NCBI GenBank assembly: GCA_959347315.1
Contig: OY365808.1
Coordinates: 4,826,188-4,890,187, forward strand
Direction: 5' to 3'
Origin: Bimastos eiseni
Lineage: Eukaryota > Annelida > Clitellata > Crassiclitellata > Lumbricidae
DNA length: 64,000 nucleotides
Shown here: positions 51,030 to 62,909 of the stretch, piece after piece
How the letters are laid out: every line of letters begins with the position of its first letter
Numbering within the stretch: position 1 is the stretch's first letter
Notes under the pieces: generated by a model
Seen by the model: the letters and a program-made list of their open reading frames with translations, nothing else
Told to the model about the DNA's origin: nothing
Databases searched by the model: none
Translations under genes and position numbers: made by a program

Positions 51030-51490
51030 AAAAGTTAACTGACTGGATATTAAATAAACTGTAAAAGAATAATCTGCCGCCTTCTCAGTTATTGATGTAA
51101 AAGTGAGTAAGCAATGTAGTAAGTAGGTGATGTGACATAAAGTACGTAATTAAGGAATTTATTCACTGCATGCAGTAAAGAAAGTGAAAAAAATGTCATA
51201 GGCGCACTTATGCGACGGCAAAGATTGAGTGCAGCGCGCAGTAGGCCTACACTAAAGCAAATCAGTGCATTCTCATGTGCAGTGATTTCGTTATCGCCTG
51301 AATACATGGAGTCCCAAACGCATCGCATCATAAAATCTGGACTCCAAGCGAAATAGGTTGGAGTCCTGGACTCTACATTCAACCAATTTTGAAGACCCGT
51401 TTTACCATAGTGACTTTAAATAAATTCCCAACTTTCTATAGGCCCTACATGATTTTGGCGACTGAGGCGACGATAATACATGCATCAAAG
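51030..51490. repeat. Diverged duplicate of the gene A 3' flank
   Basis: See 26460-26860. It includes an AATAAA-like site at about 51053. No recognisable gene A-like exon was seen directly upstream, where microsatellite and other repeats intervene. Confidence 0.6.
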
Positions 51491-51959
51491 AAAAAGTGTA
51501 GTCCTATCAATAATTCAGTTTTCATATTCATGCTAATTCAGATTGCGTAATATTGCATTTAATTCGCCTCTGAATGCATGGGCTTCATTAAAAGCGTCAA
51601 AATAAATATTTTATTGAAATAAGTTGATTATTCATACAGATTTATTGCGACTTACAACATCTAGTGGCCTATAAGTCAACTACTTGCAACATAACTGTGA
51701 CAAATTAACATGGCCCTTTATTTACCTTTAGCGTTTGGCTTGACTGGAAGCGCCTCTTAGTAGATTTCTTGATTAGGTGCTAATTCAAGTTTCAGTAATT
51801 GATGGATTGATTGATTTATAGAACGGCAAAATGTAGCAAACAGAAAGATAATTTTAAAATATAGTAGTATAGAAATTATATGACTCACATCAATATCATT
51901 GTGATGTTCGATGGACTTCAGACTCTGTTATTGTCTAATATTGTACTTTCAAGGAAGGT

Positions 51960-52200
51960 TTAATAGGGTGGAGGTAGTAAGACATCTACTGAAAGATTTG
52001 GTTGACCACATTGAGCAACTGTGCAATTGGGGGGGGGGGGCGATAATGAGTTTGGAGAGCGGATAGGTAGAGTGGGGTGTCTTCTGCACACAGAAGGTAG
52101 ATTTCATGAGATTGTTTAATGGTGTATTGTAAAGGTTGAAAAGGATTGGATTGAGGATGAAGCCTTGCGGCACACCGCAAGAGAATGAGAGAAGTTGAGA
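51960..52200 (-). pseudogene. LINE reverse-transcriptase core fragment (CR1/L2-type)
   Basis: The minus strand reads PQGFILNPILFNLYNTPLNN and, in another frame, LCAEDTPLYLSALQ followed by IAQLLNVVNQIFQ. This is the RT motif pair (PQG..LGPxLF and YADDTQLY) with decayed residues and frameshifts. Confidence 0.7.
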
Positions 52201-52875
52201 GCGTTCATTAGCTGGAGGCTTTAATCTTGATATTTTTACAGGCCCTTGTTAGTGTAGAAAACTGTACATGTATGTTTGTCAGTGTGAGCCTACGCAACGC
52301 ACACTGTTTATCAGTAACACAGGGACACACGGACCCACTGTTTTCTTTATAGCATACTTTGGACGCATCGTTACATTATTTTTAAATTCATTCACAACTT
52401 GGTGCGTCGATGGACATCATTTTTCTGTGACCAGCTCTAATAAATTGGAGTCTGAGTCTCACACTATCAGAATCACTGCTAGTGTCTTAATCTATTTAAA
52501 GGCCAACCGCATTGTGGCGCTGCAATCGACGATGTTTTGGTCCCAATCAGTGGGATTACAATTTTAAAGGGTCTAATAGACGTGATCTTCCGCTAGGTGG
52601 CGCGACTGCTTTGCTTAACCGATAACTGCACACGTGATTTGCCTAGCGAAACTAATGAACTCTTGTCATTATGTAATCTAATATGAGTTGGATATTTAAT
52701 AGGATAAATACTTCCTCGATGCTAACAAATGCATCATGAAACCACGAACCAAGAACTAGACATATTCATTCATATCTTACTACATGAAAGTAGGTATCAA
52801 TCCAGCTCTCAGTTCTACGCATTCTTTTCATCAATTAATCCAGCTTCTAGTTAAATAATTGTCGAAGGTATAGAA

Positions 52876-52938
52876 TCTTCGGACTATCGAACCTTCGAAC
52901 TATCGAACCTTCGGACTATCGAATTTTCGGATTATCTA
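52876..52938. repeat. 16-bp tandem repeat (CTTCGGACTATCGAAC), about four units
   Basis: Imperfect units in tandem with internal TTCGA palindromes. Confidence 0.75.
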
Positions 52939-53435
52939 GCGGACATCCAATACAGGACGGACAGCTTTAAGCGGAAGAGTATACAATTGTTTCTGGCGAA
53001 ATGATTAGTCTATATCTCTACTTAACATCATGCATTAAGAATAGCTTTTTTCTGGCGCCTAACAGGTTGCCACGGGCTGATCATTCAAACTCTTGTTATC
53101 GCACTTTCACGAATATTAATTGACCTGTAGGTGGCGGGTCCACATAACTCATAGCTTATGATCGGACATGGATGCTCGGTTAAATCAATTTTATTGCCTT
53201 ATATATTCTACGCGCCTTATACAGAAACAGAATAACAGATGTCAATATCATAAAGCTATAAGTTACAATTCAATCAACTTCCCAGACAGACTATACATTT
53301 TCCTACATAAGCCTATAACTCTTTAAGATAGGCTGTGGTCGCGTCAACCTGGTATAAAATTATACAAAACTGTGTGTTGTGTTATGATTTATTTTCTTTA
53401 GAATCGGCTCAATAAGGAAAATAAATGACTCATGT

Positions 53436-53584
53436 CGTACCATATGAATGACTGACTAGATTCTGGATCTTTTGGACACTTCCGGTAGAGCGAGCACCGA
53501 GGACCAAAAGTCAATGGATGACACTTATACTGAACAGTATACTATAAAGATTTGTTATCATTAATGTTTTATTCAAACATAACA
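53436..53584 (+). repeat. 5' LTR, 149 bp
   Basis: Ends with ...ACATAACA. Its first base is C where the 3' copy has T, so the canonical TG start is lost in this copy. Confidence 0.93.
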
Positions 53585-53682
53585 TGGCGCAGTCGACTTC
53601 GCATTTTGCTTAAGATTCTTATACGAATTTTGCCCGTTTGTGTTCTTATGAAACGAAAATAAAAACGGACAAACATTGTACA

Positions 53683-56600
53683 ATGGCGGACGCGTCCTAC
53701 CAAGCCTTTCCACCGCCTGCGGCGTTGAAACTGGAAGGTGTAAAGACAGAAGAAGCGTGGAAGGTGTGGCTACAGAAATTTGAACTATTCCTTCTTGCTT
53801 CCCGATCGGATGAGTTTCCGGAAAAGATTCAGGTGGCTATGTTCCTCAGCGCGATCGGTGACGACGCACTGCATGTGTTCAATACCTTCAAATTTGACCC
53901 GGAAGAGGACACAGGTAAATTGGAGGCAATTAAAGCTAAGTTTCACGAATATTGCACGCCCAGAAAGAATGTGGTGTTTGAACATTTTCAATTTTGGAAG
54001 TGCTCCCAGGCTTCGGGAGAGTTTATTGATGGGTTTGTGACAACCTTGCGTCTCCGTGCTAAAACCTGTGAGTTTGGTGATCAGGAGGAATCGTTAATTC
54101 GTGATCGGGTTGTCCTCGGCTGTATCGACTCCCGTCTGCAAGAACGGTTACTCAGAGAGCCGGACCGGACCTTAACAAAGGCGCTCCAGATCTGCAGAGT
54201 AGCTGAAGTCATAGCAGAACAACTGAAAACCATAAGAGGTGATGAAGTAACTGCAATACATGCCATTAAATCAGACAAAAAATCTACCTGGTCAAGAGAT
54301 AACACAAAAGACCACAGCCAGGACAGAAGCACATGTACAAAGTGTGGAACCCATCATCAACCGAAGAAGTGTCCAGCCTTTGGAAAGAGTTGTTATAAAT
54401 GTCAGAAACAGAACCACTTTGGCAGCATGTGTAAAGGTTCAAGACGGTTGCATGTAAAGAACCAAGCTCAAGACAGGTCAGCCATCAATTCCTTAGAACA
54501 AGACATTAACGATTTTGACATAGGACAAGTCACAATAAATACATGTTCTCAGGATCAACACCAGCAGACTGGTTGGTGGAAAGGCATTTGTATCAGAGGT
54601 GTTAAAATTCGATGCAAGCTGGACACCGGTGCTGAAGTGACTGTAATGCCTGTTGCAGAGTATAAAAAGATTCCCGGCAGACCCATGCTACAGAAAACGA
54701 AAGTGATACTGGCAGGATATGGTAATAACAAAATTAGGCCACTGGGAACCGCAGTAATCGAGGCCAGACTGAATGACGAGAAGCACATTTTAAAGTTCTT
54801 CATTGTCGAAATTAAAGCACCCACAATCATAGGGTTGTCCTCTTGTTGTCACATGAACATATTGCACAGAATTGATTCATGTACTGCTGGACCTGACATG
54901 AACACTGTAAATAAAGTACTTGAGGAATTTGAAGATGTGTTCAAACGAATCGGACAGCTTCAAAGAGAACATCACATCTCTGTAGAGCCTTCAATTCGCC
55001 CAGTGATTCATCCACCCAGACGCGTTCCATTTGCTCTTCAGCCAAAATTAAGAGACAAGCTCGAAAGTTTGGTTGCAAGTGGTATCATCGAAAAAAGAGA
55101 TGAACCAACGGACTGGGTAAACAGTTTGCTTATCGTAGAAAAGAAAGATGGGTCATTGTGATTATGTTTAGATCCCAGAGACTTGAACAAGGCAATTAAG
55201 CGAGAACATTTTTGTATCCCAACGTGTGAAGACGTTCTTCCAAAACTCCATGGAAAGAAGCTATTCAGTATCATTGACATGAAAGATGGTTTCTGGCAGG
55301 TGAAGTTAGATGCAGAGAGTTCTCGACTCTGCACTTTTAATACGCCTTTTGGACGATTCTCATTTTGCAGACTTCTGTTCGGAATATCCTCAGCTCCGGA
55401 AGTGTTTCAGAAACGAAGTCTCGAGATCTTTGCGGACATCGATGGTGTTTTTATTGTTTTTGATGACCTCATTATTGCGGCTCGAGATGAGCAGCAACAT
55501 GATTTGATATTGAGACATGTCCTGGAAAGAGCCAGAGAAGCAAATGTGCGTTTCAACAAAGCAAAAGTTCAACTGAAAGTTTCAAGTGTTAAGTACTTAG
55601 GGCACCTCATTTCAGCAGAGGACGTTGCTCCAGATATCGCCAAGGTCACGGCCATTACTGATATGCCAGTGCCTGTTGACAAAAAGAGTTTGCAGCCCTT
55701 CCTAAGAATGGTCACCTACATGTCAAAGTTTATACCAAACTTTTCATCAGTTACTGAGCCTTTAAGGCAGTTGTTGAAACGAAGCATGGACTGGACATAG
55801 ACTCATCAACATCAAATAGCAATTAATGCCTTAAAAAACTACATCATCACGGCTCCAGTACTCAAATTCTTTGATACCAAAGCGCAATCATGTACAATAC
55901 AGACTGATGCCTCTTCCACAGGATTAGGTTCAGTGCTTCTTCAACATGGTCAGCCGATAGCCTATGCATCTCGTGCCCTTAGTGAAATAGAATCGAGATA
56001 TGCTCAAATTGAGAAAGAGCTACTGGCAATTGTATTTGCTTGTGAAAAACTTGGCCAGTACATTTATGGGTTCAAAACGCTTGTTTATGCAGATCACAAG
56101 CCATTAGAAAGTGTGTTGTTAAAACCACTCGACAAGTCTTCTCCGAGACTACAGCGAATACTGTTGAGGCTCCTGAAATTCGACATAGAACTTAAATATA
56201 TACCAGGTACTCAGATGCATGTGGCTGATGCCCCCTCCCGAGCGACAACAGACAATTATGATGTCACACATCAGGATTTGCAAGATGACATAGAAATGAT
56301 GGTTCACACCATATTAAATGACTTTCCAGCCAGCACCAAAAAACTGGATCAGTTCAGATTGGACACAAATCGAGACCCAGAGCTTAGTCAGCTGAAAGTT
56401 TGGATCAGAGATGGATTTCCGGCTAATATGAAAGAGTTTTCAACGGAGCTGAAAAGATTCCAGACAATAGCACATGATCTATATGAATTAGACAGATTGC
56501 TGTTTCATGATGGTCAAATCATTGTTCCACAAATTTTAAGAAAAGAAATGTTGATTTTGTTGCATGAAGGACACCTGGGTATGGAGAAAGCAAAAGCCAC

Positions 56601-57384
56601 AGCACGGTCCTGTTTGTATTGGCCTCGGATATCGCTTGAGATTGAGGACATGATCTGCCGATGTTCTGTGTGTAATACCTATAGACGAAAACAACAGCCC
56701 GAGCCAATGATGCCACATGAAGTATCTCAAAGACCTTGGGCCAAGGTCGGAGTCGATCTGTTTCAGTTCGCAGCTCGAGATTACCTTTTAGTAGTGGATT
56801 ATTTTTCTAAGTATCCGGAAGTTGTGTTGTTGGCCGATAAGACAGCAGCCTCGGTGATTCTCAAAATGAAAGAAATATTTGGTAGACATGGTATACTTGA
56901 TGAAATTATGGCAGACAACATGCCCTTCGCCAGCCGACAGTTTCAGTTGTTTGCACAGGACTGGAGTTTCAAAATCACAACCTCCAGCCCACGATACCCC
57001 CAATCTAATGGCCAAGCTGAGCGCATGATTCAAACGATAAAGCAACTTCTACGAAAAGCTCAGGACAGCCAAACTGACCCACGTATTGCATTGCTTCAGT
57101 ACCGTAATGCTCCATTGGCTGGACTAAACGTAAGCCAAGCTCAGTTGCTGATGAGCCGATCCTTAAGAACGAAACTTCCAGTCCTTAACCGGAATCTCCA
57201 ACCAAAGGTTGTTGACGCCAGAAGAGACATCGTTTATCGACAGCAGAAGCAGAAGATGTACCATGACCGCACATCCAGACCGCTTCCGACTTTGACAAAG
57301 GGTGATGTGGTCCGTGTTCAGCATGAAGGAACGTGGACCCGTGGACAAGTCAGTCAGGTACATTCGGCTCCGCGTTCAATATAG
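53683..57384 (+). pseudogene. Gag-pol polyprotein of the Ty3/Mag-type element, disabled
   Basis: A single frame starts at ATG 53683 in a good context; an upstream in-frame ATG-like start at 53638 is less likely. Order: Gag; two zinc knuckles (C-x2-C-x3-H-x4-C and C-x2-C-x4-H-x4-C, 54337-54435); aspartic protease (DTGAEVT, about 54619); reverse transcriptase (catalytic box VFDDL, about 55458); RNase H (QTDASSTGLGSVLL, about 55902; YADHKPLE); integrase with the zinc-binding HEGHLG...CSVCNTYR segment and a core carrying VDLF, ADN and QAERM. Breaks: in-frame stops at 55159-55161 (start of the RT region) and 55798-55800 (between RT and RNase H), and a frame change near 57370-57384, after which the C-terminal tail continues in another frame to 57635. 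The element therefore cannot make the full polyprotein. Gag and Pol are in one frame without a programmed shift, as in Mag-clade elements. Confidence 0.93.
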
Positions 57385-57742
57385 TCAACACAGAAACTGG
57401 GCCTTCCCTTAGACGAAACAGAAGAGATCTCATTCAGACCAAGGAAATGATGTCGGTTGAGAGACCACCAATGGAGGACACCACAACGCTGGTCCATGGT
57501 GACGTCCAGATGGCAGCATCAGCCTCACAATTCCCAGCCACCATCAGTGTGCCAGTAAAAGAAACTAGGAGTCAAGTCTTGGCGCCTGATGAGCAGATTG
57601 CAACACCTGCAACGGGTGGACTAGCTTCAAGTTAAAAAACTCGGAGTGGTAGACCGACCAAACTCCCTACTAGATTTAGCGATTACCTGTTGAACTAATT
57701 ACACTACATAAAGCCAATTAATCCGGTTTGGAAAAGGGGAGA

Positions 57743-57890
57743 TGTAACATATGATAGACTGACTAGATTCTGGATCTTTGGACACTTCCGGTAGAGCGAG
57801 CACGGAGGACCAAAAGTCAATGGATGACACTTATACTGAACAGTATACTATAAAGATTTGTTATCATTAAAGTTTTATTCAAACATAACA
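57743..57890 (+). repeat. 3' LTR, 148 bp
   Basis: Starts TGTAACATATGA and ends ACATAACA, followed by the TSD catgt. Confidence 0.93.
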
Positions 57891-58229
57891 CATGTAATAA
57901 AGTTTCTTCAAGATACGCCCAGAGTGAATGATTATCGGAATAGCAAGTGATATTCACAAGTGGTTGTCAAACTGGTGATGCAATTCTGACCCCTCAGTCT
58001 TTGTTGTCATTATGGTAGTTGTTGTGGTTTAGCGTTTTTTAGATCATCCGCAGTCACACCTGCAATGCATCATATCGTGCAGAAAGCAATTAACGAGATA
58101 ATTCATATGCGATAAATTGAAGCAATGATAGCGGCCACGAATACCGAAGTCTGGGTTTCAACTTCGAAAGATTCATAAAAAAAATTTTTTTCACACTAAG
58201 GAGAAAAACTAATAAATCTACATATCAAG

Positions 58230-58500
58230 CCATAATCAGAAATATGAATTCTTTACCGAATTTTATTTGGCCGTTAATGCGACGTATCCTCTGCTCTCCT
58301 AACGTGTCTTCTGTTCTCCAATTTTATTTATTTGCAGATGATACGACAATAAGTTGTGCTCACAAAAACCTTCCAGCTTGTAAAAAACTAGTTTTGCAAA
58401 ATTACGATATACACTTAGTGAAAATTGTGTCATTACTGTTTTTGCCGATTATGAAACTGCAACACTTAAATCGAAAATGCCAAATAATAGACTGAACAGT
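58230..58500 (+). pseudogene. LINE RT fragment related to the element at 60.3 kb
   Basis: NVSSVLQFYLFADDTTIS corresponds to NVSSALQFYLFADNTN of the copy at 60.65 kb, and here the FADD catalytic box is intact. Only a short piece is present. Confidence 0.65.
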
Positions 58501-58819
58501 CAAAGTGAATGGTAGCTACAAATCAGAATAGCTGTGCACCACTGATTTCAAAGTGAGTACATTCGAAAACTAAGAAGAGATATATTTACGTCAAATAAGT
58601 TCTTGGGTATAGGTCTATTGATGCATCTTTTGTAATAATATAAGCTTTTCTAAAGTAATTCTTAAAATGTAGTGGTTCATGCGATACAATGCAACTGCAG
58701 TATTAGGCCTATTTATATTGTCCACCTGCTAAAATGTCACAGCCAGTCAAACGATAGTGCATAAATTTTATCAACATTGCTACAATTCAGATTGTGTTGA
58801 GCAATAAGCAATTATTGAG

Positions 58820-58915
58820 CGTGAAGGCCTTGCTCAAGGTCCTTGCACATTGACCATCTGAATGAAGGCTCGAACTCGTACTCACTGAGTGACAGACTAT
58901 CATCAATTCGGCTGT
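58820..58915 (-). mobile_element. tRNA-derived SINE, family 2, copy 2
   Basis: Shares 'ttgctcaaggtcc' (58830-58842) and a B-box-like CGAGTTCGAGCC (complement of 58867-58878) with the copy at 22185-22310, in the same order and orientation. Confidence 0.55.
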
Positions 58916-58953
58916 CTTAATCCACACTAGAATAAAATGGAACACAAACTCAC

Positions 58954-59159
58954 TCGAAGGCTCTTAATGTCTGGCATTCATTCATAGCACCCAGACAGAA
59001 CGTCTTTAATATTGCAGGCCAATTGGAAGTATCTCGACAATCCAGATTATAAGTCTCAACTTCAGTTCCCGGGCATCCAGAGCACAACGTTAAGTTTCCT
59101 ACTTCGGCTGTTGCTGAATTAGCAATGCGTATATTTACTCGGCTAATCTTATCCCCACA
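58954..59159 (-). pseudogene. Gene E: lone middle exon of the cysteine-rich family
   Basis: The minus-strand frame reads CGDKISRVNIRI, LTLCSGCPGTEVE, LDCRD and LKTFCLGAMNEC, and ends at a GTGAGT donor in phase 2. The pattern matches exon 2 of genes A and B (CG....I.R, CSGC.G, C, FC.G, C), with fewer cysteines at the end. The expected acceptor AG is absent: bases before TGT are TTTCG, and an in-frame TGA lies just upstream. The next AG (in GGATAAG) would remove the first cysteine. Neither flanking exon was found. It is probably a dead or fragmentary paralogue. Confidence 0.5.
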
Positions 59160-60300
59160 CGAAAGCAATCACAAAAATAACTAGGCCTATGTCTAAAAAC
59201 TTCGCAGTTTTATTAAATCAATGTGAACTTGGATTTTTTGTTGGTGATGTTTCTTTCTATTATTTTCCTCTCACTATATTCAATTTTAAATAAAAGTCTC
59301 GCCTAACGGTACTCACAATCAGCGACAATCTTTCAACCGGCGGGTTTGTTAATCTTTATGATTGACCCTTTCACAACATCAACAGATATTCTATTTTATT
59401 TATGGACGTAAATAAAGCGCGCACAATCTAATCAGAGGTGATATCAAAATGTGATGTGGGTTAATGACAGAATATGTATGACTTTGCGATAAGTGACAGC
59501 AGTATAATAATTATGATTACAAAAATATGGGACCGATTATCTAATAAAACAACCCTTTGTTATCAAGCCTCAAAACACGCTGAGGTATTTTGAAGCTAAG
59601 TTAGAATACTAAGCGTATACAACTTAAGGATATTGACGAATAAAGGTTGAGTTACAAGGATACATGCAGACGTCGGCAACTTATCTTTTTTTCCACATAC
59701 GCTTCTCAATGTTAGTCAACAGCCTTACTGTGCAACAGCAGTTTTCACCAAAAGCTCAAGGCTGCAAGGAATCTTTCGTTTTAGAGATTCAATTGATTCC
59801 ACCATTAAAATTCAGAACTTTTCCTTTGATCGTACTGAATAACAAATACTCAGGCCTACGCACTTTTTTCTTAAATGGGTGCAAGCTACCATTAGCTTCA
59901 TAGAACGTCAAAAATGACAACAAGGCAATACAAATAGTTACTTAGAACGTCTTCATCACAACAAACGACCATTGAAATTGATATTCCTCTTAATAAGACT
60001 GCGAAAACCGGTGTTAGCTTCCTGTTATGAATGTGCCCGTCTACAACATTCTGTTTCCGGTTGTTTTATGCCTATTGAACAAAGAACTTAATTTATACAT
60101 AATTTATTAGAGGAATGGTTATACAGAGTGGCCCAAAAGCGAGAACAACGCGTACAACGTAACATAATTAGTTCACAATTTTTACTAAATTCATAATGGC
60201 TTAAATAGTTTACTGATTAACTCAGTTATCTGTTTAGCTGTTTGCCTCATTCTTACGACAATTTCCGGTCGCCATCTTTTATTTTTAATTTGTCAGTCGT

Positions 60301-61516
60301 CAACATGGTTTCCAACGTAACCACTCTACGTTAATGTCACTACTTATCGTCCAAGATAATATATCAGCTGCTATCGATCGGAATGAATTTGCCATAGGAA
60401 TATTCGTTGATGTAGCTAAAGCTTTCGACTCAGTAAATCACAAAATGTTGTTACACAAGCTAGAAAATATTGGTGTACGAAGCACCGCCCTGTCTTCAGT
60501 GTCTTGGTTCCAGAGCTACCTTAATGGAAGACACCAGTTTGTGAGATGCAATAATCACACGTCTACCACGGGCTTCATAAAGCATGGTGTTCCGCAGGGC
60601 TCAATTTTGGGTCCCCTACTCTTTTTGATATTTATCAATGACCTTACTAACGTGTCCTCTGCTCTCCAATTTTATTTATTTGCAGATAATACGAATATTT
60701 TACCTCTCATCAAAATTATGGTAAATTGATACAATTGCTTAATTCCGAACTTGTTAAAGTATACAACTGGCTTGCAGCTAAAAATTATCTTTAAAAGTAA
60801 GCAACACCAACTATACGTTCTATTTAAGTCCCAACGCAAACAACTACCTGTTCCTGAACATAACTTAATCATAAATAGCTTATCATTCCTAAAGTGATGT
60901 CAACCAAATTTCTTGGGGTAATAATTGATAATCACCTTACGTCCACAGTATTTCAATTAAAATTGCTAAAAATTTGAGAATCCTCACTAGAGTGGCTTAT
61001 TTACTACCAACAGTATACGTAAAAATTTGTACTACACGATGGTGTTCCCATACTTGAACTACTGTAATGTCATCTGGGCCTCAAATTATCCATCTAGGCT
61101 TAAACGTCTGGTGACTCTTCAAAACGAGCAATTCGCTTTATTAACGGCCCACCCCTCCTGCATCCGAACTGACTACATGTACGCATATAAAAAAACAAGG
61201 GTTATTAACTCTTGAACAACTAACTAAGTATCAATTGGTTGCATTTATGTATAAGTGTAAATGTAAATTACTACCAATAACCTTTGATAATTATTTCTTG
61301 TCTCCACCAGAAGACATTCCCTATTGTCTTCGATCCTCGACTACTTCAACTTTCATTCCTATACTTGCAAGAACGAACACACGAAGGTTTGTAATAAAAT
61401 ATCCTGGCCCAAAAATCTGGAACAATATTTCAGAAAATATAAAAACAATTCCAAATGTTCAGGAGTTTAAGAAAAAACTACATGTATGTAATATTATGTC
61501 AAATAAATTTGCCTAG
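60301..61516 (+). pseudogene. 5'-truncated LINE (Jockey/CR1-type) with decayed RT
   Basis: Begins QHGFQRNHSTLMSLL, then FVDVAKAFDSVNHKMLLHKL, HGVPQGSILGPLLFLIFIND and LFADNTN, where the catalytic second Asp is Asn. After 60729 the frame shifts repeatedly, but STKFLGVIIDNHLT, YLNYCNVIWASNYPSRLKRL and the C-terminal PGPKIWNNISENIK...FKKKL remain in order. The absence of the 5' half is typical of LINE insertions. It is inactive. Confidence 0.88.
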
Positions 61517-61857
61517 GGAATGACTGGGTCTGCTAATCTAAGGAAGCGCTAAACTTATACTGAGGCTCCAATGACTGGTCGACCAGAAGACCAGCAGAAA
61601 ACCGATTTATGTCCGCTGATTCGTTCCTATTGATGTTCCTGTAACTATGATTGGCTAAGGCGTCCATTTTTCAGTTCCGTTTGAGTTTCTTTTGACTTAA
61701 GTTATTTAAAATGTGTTGTATACAGTTGCATATAACTAAGTTTATATACTACATGCACTTGCATTTTCTTGTCTGTTAAGTTATATCTTATTTACTAGAT
61801 AAAATCATTGACCCTATTCCTCTCCGTCTAACTATCAGGTGTAAAGAGGATGGCCCG

Positions 61858-62032
61858 CCTACAGGACCTAGGTCCTTCTTGGCCTACAGGACCTAGGTCC
61901 TTCTTGGCCTACAGGACCTAGGTCCTTCTTGGCCTACAGGACCTAGGTCCTTCTTGGCCTACAGGACCTAGGTCCTTCTTGGCCTACAGGACCTAGGTCC
62001 TTCTTGGCCTACAGGACCTAGGTCCTTCTTGG
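61858..62032. repeat. 25-bp minisatellite, seven virtually identical units
   Basis: The unit cctacaggacctaggtccttcttgg occurs seven times in line. Each unit contains the palindrome aggacctaggtcct. It lies in the 3' region of the LINE that ends with a 'tcaataaaaag' stretch near 62105. Confidence 0.97.
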
Positions 62033-62169
62033 GGATTATCCTTCCTGTTGATCCTATTTGAATATTTTTTTTATTCTGCTTATCTGTACATTGTAAGTTG
62101 AAGTCAATAAAAAGAATTTGTCATTGTTGTCAAACTTCACCTTTATTGGAAATATTTTAGCCACAGCGA

Positions 62170-62850
62170 CAAAAATCACAGCAGAAGACCGTTTTCTGAT
62201 TAAAAATTTGCGAATTTAAAAATAATAGAGTGCTAGGCGAATAAAAATTGAGTTTCTACAGCCAGTGTCAGTCGGGTTATTGAAAGAAGTGACAGAACGT
62301 AATCCGGAAGTAGTCGTTCAAAGTCTGCTCGAACACGGCAGATCATTGAGCGGTTAAGTGAACCGATCTGCAGTCAAGAAGATGATCCTCACAGTCACAC
62401 AAGTCCGCGGAAAATTTAAAGAGAAACGGGTATATCACGGTCGTCGGCGTAATGTAGTGTAAAGCAGGATTTACAACTTAAACCGTATAAGTGTGTGATC
62501 GGGCAGATGTTCAACGAAAAGTGCACATTGAAACGTTTTCAGCGCAGTCAGCAGCTACTTGAACGATTTCATACTGACAGAAGTGTACGAAGAATTTGGT
62601 TTACAGACGAGAAGACATATATACACCGTTGCTACGCCAGTTAATTCTCAAAATGATCGCCTGTCTTTAGTTGAATCAAAGAAAAGGCAAGTTCCAGAAA
62701 GAAGACGCATACGAGAACGTGAACATTTCAGTCTTGGTATCGGGGTTTCAGTAGGTGTGTCGTATGGGGAAAACTTGTGTTGTGTTCGTTGAACCACGTG
62801 CCAAAGTAAACAGTGAATACTAGGTCTATATGAACATGTTTTCAGACGAG
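62170..62850 (+). pseudogene. Decayed Tc1/mariner-superfamily transposase
   Basis: In changing frames: ITAEDRFLIKNLRI (N-terminal helix-turn-helix), SEPICSQEDD and RETGISRSSA (second helix-turn-helix), VRRIWFTDEKT (catalytic Asp motif), NSQNDRLSL, EHFSLGIGVSVGVS and VEPRAKVNSEY. The order is that of an intact transposase, with several stops and shifts. Inverted termini were not identified. Confidence 0.72.
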
Positions 62851-62909
62851 GTGTGCTGCATGATTTTCAAGCGACAATTGGTCGCCACAGAGTTGCAAAA
62901 GGGTTCAAT

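Larger units (their letters stand above)
53436..57890 (+). mobile_element. Ty3/Mag-type LTR retrotransposon, nearly complete
   Basis: LTRs at 53436-53584 and 57743-57890. Flanks are identical 5-bp repeats catgt (53431-53435 and 57891-57895). A candidate primer-binding site starting TGGCGCAGTCGACTTCGC begins at 53585 immediately after the 5' LTR; a purine tract gaaaaggggaga (57731-57742) precedes the 3' LTR. One long gag-pol frame lies between. The LTRs differ at six positions and one indel over 148 bp (about 96% identity), so the insertion is not brand new. Confidence 0.95.
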
